From positions 1 to 20,117 of the forward strand of contig JAAPAO010000152.1 of NCBI GenBank assembly GCA_013115145.1: 20,117 nucleotides of DNA. The letters run 5' to 3'. Positions 7,686-16,075 of this stretch are shown one piece after another. The position numbers were made by a program, and so were the translations under genes. Within the stretch, counting starts at the first letter, position 1, and each line of letters starts with the position of its first letter. This stretch comes from Perkinsus chesapeaki. Taxonomy: Eukaryota > Perkinsozoa > Perkinsida > Perkinsidae. The notes under the pieces were generated by a model that worked only from the letters and a program-made list of their open reading frames with translations, was not told the DNA's origin and searched no databases.

Positions 7686-9575
7686 CTATTCGGGATCAAT
7701 ATGATCTAGTCCAGGGCGAGGTGGGACCAGGGCTCGACCGGCGGCAATCTCCTTCTTAATCAACTTTACACTGGATACGTTATCGGGGGACTCCGGCAAA
7801 GGAGCGTATGCAAGGTCCTGCCAGATTTGGACGAACTCAGATCGGGGGACACAACGCCCTCCGAAATCATCCAAGGTCTCACGCATATAGGGCATAGGAA
7901 AACCAAGATACCATAGCTTAACACCTACAAGAAGGTGAATCAACCTTCCCCGCATCTTATTGGGTTAACCACAAGATACCCCGAGATTCTCTTCCGGAAG
8001 CGGCATTGTTATCACCAAGAGACGGCGCCAAAAGCAACTGTTTCAGCATCGCCGATCAGATCGTCCTGGGCAAGCCCTCAACGGAGATCCAATCGAGCAA
8101 CAGGCAATGCATCTCTAGTATCAAGGTAAGACCTCCCGTCTCTAGTGCGTAAGTGTCCCTATTACCGATAAGGCTCAGCATGTGCCCCTCTACTCGGAGA
8201 AGGAGACGTCCAGCTGATCTGTGATCACGGATGGGCGTACTTGCGGTGAAGTCATGAAACACAGACCTGAATCATTTTCCTTTCACCGCGCGCCACGATA
8301 TTATTACCCTAGTATGAACCCCATACTGAGGGCAGCAATGTTGCCTGTTTCTGCATCCCGCAGTTCCCAAGCGATGAATCTGAGATGATCAGACGAGCCT
8401 GGATCGTCTCGTATGGCCAACAAGGCATCGAGGCAGCGGTCGTCCAGCCAGGTCCCTTGGTTAACCTTCTCATGGTACAGGGCACATACCTAGCGGAATG
8501 GTTAGAGAAGGTGTCTGGGGTTAGCAGGAGCAACAGGAACAAACTCTATTATGATAGCCTATACTCGATGGTAGCTTACAATATTGACAAGGTCTGGATT
8601 TCGTGGTAATTTTAATGCAATACTAGGAATGAACGCGTGAGAGAAGATGTAGTCACATGCTGCAAAGCCATAAGCTGATAGTAACTTCCTGCTTATTCCC
8701 AGATTCCTCCTATTGCCTCCTAGACACTTCCTATTGCCTCCTAGACACTTCCTACTGCCTCCTAGACACTTCCTATTGCCTCCTAGATGCTTCCCATTGC
8801 CTCCTAGACACTTGCTATTGCCTCCTAGACACTCCCTATTGCCTCCTAGATGCTTCCTATTGCCTCCTAGATACCCCTTTCTATTGGGAAGCATCTCCTT
8901 CTCCCTATTTAGTACCGTAAGGTCAGTCTCAAAGTCCATATTGATACTTAGGTAGAATGAATTCCGATACTTCCTCAATTTCTTCCCCTTCATCCACACT
9001 TTCGGATCAGTCGGCAGAGTAACACAGTACCGTTCCCTCGGATGCGGTATAAGAATCGTTTCCTTATGCGGCAAGGCGAATAGCCCCCACGTGAACATGT
9101 CTCTCCAAAACCTATATGACCAGCAATCAGACCATAGATACTCCCCCGAGCTGTGCAACAGCATCCCCTTCACCGCTGCCGCTGGCAGCTTGAAATGCTC
9201 CGGTCCCAAATACAATCGAGTGTTAATACCAAACCTTATCTTCGGTGATATCTTCTTCTCCTTAGTTCTGGCTTGTGCCATCATAATGATAGCGTCTCTT
9301 CCTTCATCATAGGTGTATAACAAATGATTGGTATCTGGTCTTAGACCAAAGCCCATGACAGTCCTATCCACTCGGTAAACTTGATAGTCTTCGATAACTG
9401 CATAATCCTCTCCAAGGCGGCTAAGCTGCAGAGTTGAGATGTCCACCTCGGATTTCTCAGGTATAGTGAACGCTAGACAGTTACATGTCGCCAACATGCG
9501 AAGGGATCTGGACGGGTTCTCGTACCCTGGATCACGAATACACTGGGGCATAACGGTAACTACCAATACCATCAT
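7686..9575 (-). CDS. Leucyl/phenylalanyl-tRNA-protein transferase-like protein (Aat fold)
   Basis: Bacterial Aat adds Leu or Phe from tRNA to N-terminal Lys or Arg of proteins, marking them for degradation; plants and some protists have related proteins of unproven activity. Exons (minus): 9575-8916, 8489-8308, 8266-8166, 7924-7686; phases agree and give 393 residues. Residues 145-215 carry the N-terminal Aat signature: [51 protein letters not shown]. Exons 2-4 supply [46 protein letters not shown] and RCVPRSEF, matching the GNAT-like second half. Introns are 426, 41 and 241 bp; the first contains a minisatellite and splits the domain. The roughly 140 residues before the domain match nothing I recognise, and the start is uncertain: the frame stays open to about 9812 without an early ATG. 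I chose the ATG at 9575 because an acceptor-like CAG lies four bases before it. Substrate and target organelle are unknown. Confidence 0.72.
8702..8875. repeat. 21-bp minisatellite, eight units, within an intron
   Basis: About eight copies of a 21-base unit (plus strand roughly cctattgcctcctagacac plus two bases) run head to tail with a few substitutions per unit. The length is a multiple of three and no unit contains a stop on the minus strand, so a frame with a CLGGNRK heptad repeat continues straight through from the transferase exon. The conserved transferase domain resumes at 8489, so I place the array in the intron 8490-8915. Each unit on the minus strand contains CTAG|GAGG, which resembles a splice acceptor. 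Confidence 0.88.
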
Positions 9576-10055
9576 TTTTCTGACACCTCTAGCTGTCGGG
9601 ATCAGTGACAACTTAAACTCAATATCTAGTAGGTCCAAAATGGCGGATGACCATTTTAACAACTTGCAATAATCCAGCAATCGGTTCTTCACACATTCTT
9701 GCATCAGTAGCACGACACATTCATCACCGTATACGAAAAATTCAATACTACTATCCCAAGTAAAGCACACTAAGGATGGTAATGACAGTGATAAGAACGC
9801 AGGCCAAATGACGATATGGCATTAGCAGTGGAGATGGTGGGGGATGATAGTCTGGACTCAGCCTTGAAGATTCGCCATCTCCTTGATGAAGTTATGGGTA
9901 TCCAATGCCACATTAGACAATGTCGTTAATACCATACGATTAGCCTCTATGAATCCGACCTCATTATAAACTATACCGTACCTGATAACAGAAAACATCT
10001 TCAGTAACTAGTTACATCATATCCCATGCAGCTTCTCCGTTAAAAGGCACACATT
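9576..10055. other. Spacer between desaturase and transferase-like gene
   Basis: No assigned gene in about 480 bp. The minus strand is open in the transferase frame from about 9812 to 9576, so an additional N-terminal exon could lie here. A separate 23-residue hydrophobic frame at 9822-9751 (minus), starting MPYRHLACVLITVITILSV, looks like a signal peptide or membrane anchor, but I found no splice pair that joins it in phase to the transferase. The sequence just before 9579 (ACAGCTAGAGGTGTCAG on the minus strand) is identical to the 3' end of a desaturase intron, which hints at an acceptor here. Confidence 0.4.
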
Positions 10056-12191
10056 CTACGGTTTAGCGGATTCGAGCCGTTTTGTTATAGCTTTCCATAT
10101 AGCATAGAAGGCGGAGAAGTGTCCTCCGATCACGTTATAGACTTAGAAAGTGATTCCGGCTGAAACAGCCTGACAGTCTAGGATTAGCACGCGCTGGGGT
10201 AAGCTACGACGAACCTTGGAGGTTTTGCTTTCTCGTCTAACTATATCAGTGTACACTCGACGGAGTTCACCGGAGATCTGCTGAAGTGTGGTACTTACTT
10301 ATTGCAAAAACGTTTAAGAATCATACTGAGCTGCCTGGCCTTGTGCCTTGGGCTGCGTGGAAATACGTGATGAGCAGCTTGAAACTGAAGGCCGCCATGG
10401 AACCAATCCATCCACCATGGACATGATATATCCAAGGAGGTCTTTAGTTGATGCGCCACAAAGGCTGGGTGATCCACTTCATCTGTGATAGCAGCAGCTT
10501 CAACCTATCAATCACGCACTTCGCGAAGTGATAGGCTGCAGGTTCTTACCTTGAGCGGACGCTCACTGACTTCATAGGTTGGCATAGCAAAGTGAGACAG
10601 AGTGATTTGGATATGAAGTATGCCAGCCACTGCATGAGATAATACAATAAAGCCTATCCGGCCACTTGTTGTTGGTAAGAAAGATACCAAATACGTATAC
10701 CTATCGGACTCGGTCTACTCGACTGCTGACAGGGAGGACGATGGTATTACCACAAGGCAAAGCCAGCCAATGCACAGAGCTCCCACTTGGGGCTCTTCAC
10801 TCCTTTCATTAATCTAGTCCTTCTATCAGACGTGAGAAGTAATACTGATTGTAGGTAAAGATTGAAGCGGGCAAACAGCATAACGATGTAATATCTGACA
10901 CCTCTAGCTGTGACACTTTGGAAACCCCCCGTCTTACAGGTAATGTTGCCTCGGTAAAATGTTCTTAGCAATAAAGTCTAATTTGAAGTACTGAAACGAC
11001 TCCTTTACAAGTCCGCGCCGTACTCCTATTTACCTTCTCGTGGTAAGTACTCCACAATCCTTTCCCCTTCTGATCCTGAGCTCTAACGATCTTCTCACTC
11101 ACAGCAAGAACCGGCATGTGTTGGATATCCGGGTCACAAGAAATTGAGTTAGTAGCCACGTGATGCACCTAAAGTATTTGTAATAAGTAAGAACTACATA
11201 TCACTTAACCATCTTAAACATCATTGGCTGTATATACCGACACCGGAGATTTCAAGGCCGAATTTAGACAAGTCACCGATTCTCTGCTAAGTGCAACTCA
11301 ACGAGCAAAGTCGCAAAAGCTACGTGTGAGGTGTCTGCCAGAGGAGTAGTCTTGGCATTACGTTATGAGTCGCCTTCCACCATCCAATAGAGATTCCTCC
11401 CAAAAAATTGCCGACAAAAACCGCCCAGTGATCGTCCCTAGCTTTATCATGGAACACGGCATTATGGCCAAGGTCATGGCCTGTAAAGGCTGCCTGTTGC
11501 CATACAAAGCCGAGGAGTAGGCCACCGAGGATCTGACAGAAGGACGATGAGAATACAAGAGTAATGGAATATCCTTATTACAGCAGACTGGAGGATAACC
11601 ACTGAGTAGACGGCCCCGGCAAGTAGCAGGCCGTACCACACGGCCAGCCCGAGGTAGTAGGTGAGATCGGTCTCAAACCACCCAGATGCCTCCATGTCAG
11701 CTACCAGCTTACGGAACTCGGCAGTGGCAGGAGAGACAGTGTAACCTTCAAGCCTCCCTGAGATGTGACGGATGGACGCAGATCAAGAGTAATTATTACC
11801 TATTCTGAAGGCTGGAAGGATTCTATTGACAACCTTAGGAGGATGGTTTGATATAAAAACATCCGTGGCATCAACATCACCAGCACAGTTCAAAATTGGT
11901 AGGATGCCACCTGGATGTCTATCGAGCCAGCTAGTAAGGTCGTATCTGAATCCAGGAGCAGTCTGTAATAGTGTTAGATGCACCCTCAGTACACATAACC
12001 ATGTACCACTATCCAGCATGATTCCCTTGAGGAGTGCTTCGCCACTTCCTCCCATGTAAACGACGGCAGTTGCGCAGTTCCTTCCTTCTGGGATGAGTTA
12101 GTCTGTATTGGGAAGTCCCCGACGCTGCTGCTGTGGCCGAGCCTACTACCTGAACACGGTCAGCCTTGTTACTGTCCCTCAACGGCTTCAT
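10056..12191 (-). CDS. Cytochrome b5-fused front-end fatty acid desaturase
   Basis: These ER enzymes introduce a double bond between an existing one and the carboxyl end of long-chain acyl groups, taking electrons through a fused cytochrome b5 domain. Exons (minus): 12191-12150, 12102-11993, 11945-11800, 11757-11582, 11532-11362, 11168-11034, 10990-10938, 10894-10751, 10700-10550, 10504-10299; phases agree. The b5 domain has FTWEEVAKHS and the haem-ligand motif HPGG (61-64). The three histidine boxes are HDLGH (177-181), HNVHH (214-218) and QAAHH (418-422); Gln at the start of the third box marks a front-end enzyme. Membrane helices lie between them. Introns are 42-50 bp except 193 bp before exon 6. 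A peptide FSAFYAIWKAITKRLE ending in a stop at 10056 resembles the family's C-terminus, but I could not join it cleanly to exon 10. P. marinus uses delta-8 and delta-5 enzymes of this type for arachidonic acid; which one this is cannot be told here. The first exon overlaps the upstream gene. Confidence 0.88.
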
Positions 12192-13881
12192 TGATGTTTG
12201 GTGAACCTAAAGCGGCAATAGGAACACAAAGTGAGTCGATTAAGCCTAGGGCCCGACAAAACGCTGATTTCATTTCGTCGCCAGTTACGACAGATGTAAA
12301 TCCTTCCTCCTGTGTTCGACAGCGGATATCCTCTAAAGGCAGCTTACCTCATTGCTACTATCATCCTCCTTATCCTCGACTGCCCTACTGCCAGCACTAC
12401 TACCACTGGTAAAAATATCCAACGAGTGGCATACGAAAACAGTGCCGATAGCCGCAGTAATGCCGATGCCAACCGATAGAGCTATCCCAGTTGAAAGGTG
12501 ATTCGCAGCAGCCCAAGATGACGCCACAGCAATACCGGCCTCCACCACGGATCTGAGGATTCCCGCCTGTTCCCGGAAGGAGCCCCAATGACCTACCTCC
12601 TAAAGTGCCTGTCCCAATTCTGATGAGCATTTAAGGCTCTATCATGGAAAATCGCGCTGACTCTGGTGGGTAGGATATTGAGGCGACTCAGACACTCAGC
12701 GACCAAAAAGAAGCCTCCACCCACTATAGCCGCCAGGAAGGCATTGAACCAGGGATCATCCTCCAACCCCTGATACAATAATGATCTGGATGGTGGCGAT
12801 GAGGGCTTACTGAAGGAGACACCTGGGACGATGTGGATGGGGAGCTCTTCTTTAGATGACCAGTGATAACGTCAGCAAACTGTAATGTAACAGCCACTCC
12901 TATGATGAACTGGCTGATACTGCTAATGCTCAAAGACATTATAATAGGTGAAGTCCTAAGCCTTGTAGTCCGAAGGATAACGCAACAACTCTTGAGTAGA
13001 CAGCACACCAAAGCCACCTTCACCATGCCATCACTACTGCAGCCGTAAGCGTCCATATAATGGTCGAATGTGAGCCATGGGAGGAGATGGCGTAGTCGGC
13101 CTCTCCATCAAGATTGATAGCCTTGAGCTCCTGTAAATTAACCGAGATGTTCTCCGCACGAACAGGGAGGCCCTCAGACTCGGCGAAGGCATCAAAGTCG
13201 GTAACCTCTGGCGCGCAGCATCTGTGGTGTAATCGAATCCCTGTGTAATCGATGGCAAGCTTACTTAGTCTGCTTGAACTTCATGAATTTGGAGATATCC
13301 TCCGACCTCGCTGGACTGTGAAGCTGTCCCGACTCGGCGCCAAGTCTAGCAAGGACCCTCGAAAAGTATCCAAGCTGCTCTTTGGTCTCTGGTGATAGTA
13401 TCTATAAGATACAGGCTGTCGTAATGCTATCTATCTGTGATCAAGTGACTCATCCAGCCCAGCACTCAAGTTTCCCCAAAAGAGCCCTTCAGTAATTCTA
13501 TTGCGTGATTCGACTCCACCTTCAATGTGACAAGGCGCGAGGATCACTGCGGTGACCCAGTGTGCACGCGTGCAAAGATACCCAAGACCTCAGTATATGA
13601 ACACCCGCTACCGACCTGTGGTTTGTAAGCACTCTGCGGTAGCTCCTCCTCGATCCCAGTGCCTGCCAAGCGATCAGCCTAGCATTATAGAGGAAGGTAA
13701 GCTTACTCATTAATCGTGGTGTCTCCTTGTCCAATACTCGAGCGTCAGGAGAATCCACCGGCGCCACAGTCCTCTGCAGGAAAGAGCTCTTCTGCTGCCG
13801 CCTGGGCAAGTGTCGAACAGCCTTTGTTGGCGAAAACCGCAGCAACAACAGGACCGCCAGTGAAGGCAGCCACCACCTCAT
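12169..13881 (-). CDS. Predicted multi-pass membrane protein, family unknown
   Basis: I do not recognise this protein. Reliable exons (minus) are 13221-13024, 12955-12811, 12769-12597, 12552-12404 and 12332-12169, with matching phases. The 5' part is less certain: a signal-peptide exon from 13881 (MRWWLPSLAVLLLL) either ends at 13707 and joins 13388-13265, or ends at 13612 and joins 13401-13265, giving about 375 or 411 residues. Four hydrophobic segments are visible: IIWTLTAAVVMAW, FIIGVAVTLQFADVI, FLAAIVGGGFFLVAE and ALSVGIGITAAIGTVF. The loop after the third contains FHDRALNAHQNWDRHF. The C-terminal tail is soluble. The last intron could start at 12403 (71 bp) or at 12388 (56 bp). The stop lies 23 bp inside the first exon of the desaturase. 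A role linked to lipid metabolism would be a guess from position only. Confidence 0.6.
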
Positions 13882-14056
13882 TTGATAATAATAGCTGCAG
13901 GCGATGGTATCTTGGCTCTCCTACCACAACTTCTCCAACTTCAGTGCAAACCCCAGAGCACGGTGATTTTATTAGACAACACACTCTACGATGTCACCAA
14001 CGCGGAATCCTTGGAGTATAAGAAACAATTTAATAATGCATCTCAAATTAAACAAC

Positions 14057-15859
14057 CTACAGGTGGCATGGAAACCTCATGGAAGACTGCAACTCCAGCC
14101 ATCTGAGGATCACTAGCCTTTTCGATACAAAATCATATTCTCCGGTGACCACTCTTTGAAGGACTCCCCGGCCATCGAAGCCAGCGGGAATGAATAACAA
14201 CTTGCATAGGATAGAGGCCCATCTCCGGCCAGATCTGAGAAACACTTCAAAAAGGGATGTAGCCACAGCTGGCTCTGCACACCGTAATATCGAATCCTTC
14301 ACTAGGACCAACATTCTCCTCGCCAGTTCAGGATCGGTATCATCACACTCAATTAACCTGCATGTGGCTTCACTGAGTACAGCGCACTGTTCTGCTGTAT
14401 ACACCCTCAACGAACTGGACAGGAAATCCAGGCGGTCGCGAAATGGCAGTCCTCCTGCAGTAACGGCGATAAGGGCTGCGGCATGGGGACGGCCAGGCAG
14501 AAGGAGGGATCGGTAGATCACAGAAAGGCAAAGCCGATTGCATATCTCGCTGCCTTTACAAGCCAGCCACTCCAAGCCTGTAATGAGCTCATCAGCACTC
14601 TGCAGTGGATTTACCAAATCAGCTAAGTCCTCCGGGATTATCTTGTCGAGTGCAGTTGATACCAAAGCCTCGCTGTCTGCAGTGTCCTGCTTGAAGGCAT
14701 TAAGTAGCATCAGGGTCGCTAGGACGGTTGCCGGTCGGACCAGCCCTATAAGATCGCGGAACACCAGACAGACGACCATGTAAAAGCCTTCGCCCATCCA
14801 TTGGGTTGATGGATCCTTCGGGAGACGGCCAACTCGAGACCAGTCGAAAGCGTGCCGACGCAGCACATCTGCTGTATGGGCGGCTACCTCAGCCGAGCCC
14901 AAGTTTAGGAGAGCCTTACCGAGAACTGCAGCGATTCTTGGGGAATGCCTCGAGACATAGAGGAGCATGTTACGAGTATCCAACGGGAAGCAGCCAGTCG
15001 TAGCACAGAGCAACAGATCACCAACGTATTCCGATGCCAGCTCAGGCGAGCCAAAGAGGGAAACAACGACGCCTCTAGCGACAAGGTCGAGAGGCCTGTT
15101 GGCGAGTCTGCCTTGTAGCCACTGATAGTCTCGTGGATCAGTCAATGCCCCTATAAAACACATCAAAGGGACATCGGCAGCGTCACTCTCAGAGAGCCTT
15201 GCTCTAGCACAGCTTGCCATACAACTCAAGCGGCCACTTCTAGAGCAAGCTTGAATGACCTGCAGACTCGTGTCCGCTACGACAGCCTCTGTTGGGGCTG
15301 CAGAGTCAAAGCATCGTAACAAGGCGCACATGACACAAGGCTGACGATAGCTGTCATGGGCCCAACCATACTTCGTTATGATATCCAAAACCATCTCAAG
15401 AGTTGAATGTAGGTGATGGGCAGACAGAAAGGAAGCAGCCACCATAGGAGACCGCAGCAAGCGACACATCAGCGTAGCCTCATTTCGGCCTCCTCGGTGG
15501 GCTAGGCATACCAGAAACCTTGCATCATCAAATGTAATGGTAGATCCAAGATCACATACATCCCAGTTATCAATGAGGTAACCCTCCAGCTCGGGAGGGA
15601 CTCCAGGCATCTCACTCCGAACGAGGAGGCAACTCGTCAGCAAGAGGATCTGTCGTCGTAACAGAGCCGATGGCACCAAATGGATCGATGTTGCACAAGC
15701 CAGTATGAGATTAAGCTGGGTTCTACTGGTTATCTTATACCCTTCATTTAGGCATCCGGTGAGGACAGCTATAACCATGTCCCAGTCAGAGGTACATAAT
15801 GGCAATGCCAAACCAGACAAGGAGGCAAGAACAGGCGGCGAGGAGGACGATGAGGCCAT
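14057..15859 (-). CDS. Large alpha-helical protein of unknown family
   Basis: This is a long uninterrupted frame of 600 residues from the ATG at 15859; the frame extends to an upstream ATG at 15922, adding 21 residues. I prefer 15859 because the extra residues look like leader sequence and MASSSSSPP is a common start. The protein is rich in Leu, Ala, Cys and Arg, with helix after helix and few charged turns, suggesting an alpha-solenoid of HEAT, ARM or similar repeats. No catalytic motif, zinc site or membrane segment stands out. The frame ends at TAG in CAC CTG TAG, but CT|GTAGGT there would be a good donor, and a downstream open frame at 13984-13745 could be a further exon. It could be an organellar RNA-binding protein such as those with FASTK- or OPR-like repeats, but I saw no diagnostic signature. 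Confidence 0.75.
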   Translation of the reverse strand: MASSSSSPPVLASLSGLALPLCTSDWDMVIAVLTGCLNEGYKITSRTQLNLILACATSIHLVPSALLRRQILLLTSCLLVRSEMPGVPPELEGYLIDNWDVCDLGSTITFDDARFLVCLAHRGGRNEATLMCRLLRSPMVAASFLSAHHLHSTLEMVLDIITKYGWAHDSYRQPCVMCALLRCFDSAAPTEAVVADTSLQVIQACSRSGRLSCMASCARARLSESDAADVPLMCFIGALTDPRDYQWLQGRLANRPLDLVARGVVVSLFGSPELASEYVGDLLLCATTGCFPLDTRNMLLYVSRHSPRIAAVLGKALLNLGSAEVAAHTADVLRRHAFDWSRVGRLPKDPSTQWMGEGFYMVVCLVFRDLIGLVRPATVLATLMLLNAFKQDTADSEALVSTALDKIIPEDLADLVNPLQSADELITGLEWLACKGSEICNRLCLSVIYRSLLLPGRPHAAALIAVTAGGLPFRDRLDFLSSSLRVYTAEQCAVLSEATCRLIECDDTDPELARRMLVLVKDSILRCAEPAVATSLFEVFLRSGRRWASILCKLLFIPAGFDGRGVLQRVVTGEYDFVSKRLVILRWLELQSSMRFPCHL

Positions 15860-16075
15860 GGCTGAGGCCGTACTGCAAACGTTTTTCTCATAAATATCCG
15901 ACGACGATCGTTCTAAATGCATCCACGAGCGTCATTGATATAACCCAAGAGAGCTTCTCAACAACAGGTATAGAAACTATAACAGCATAATATAAGAATC
16001 GTTTATGTTATTACTACGGCCTAGAGCAGTAGCATAGAAATCAACAGCAGTCATAAAGGGTAATCGTTTGCAGGA

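Noticed and set aside
7378-7686. Joining the LIM gene to the transferase last exon as one protein
   Set aside because: The only in-phase junction would need a 14-bp intron, and the transferase family ends near the stop at 7686; two adjacent genes fit better.
8700-8880. CRISPR-like array
   Set aside because: Repeats are contiguous with no spacers, and the DNA is a spliced eukaryotic genome.
8559-8915. Heptad-repeat protein tail (CLGGNRK)n continuing the transferase frame
   Set aside because: The transferase domain resumes after an acceptor at 8490 in correct phase; the repeat is an intronic minisatellite whose unit length happens to keep the frame open.
8657-8955. Plus-strand Leu/Pro/Arg-rich and Cys/Leu-rich repeat frames
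   Set aside because: Shadows of the same 21-bp minisatellite; no homology and no partner exons.
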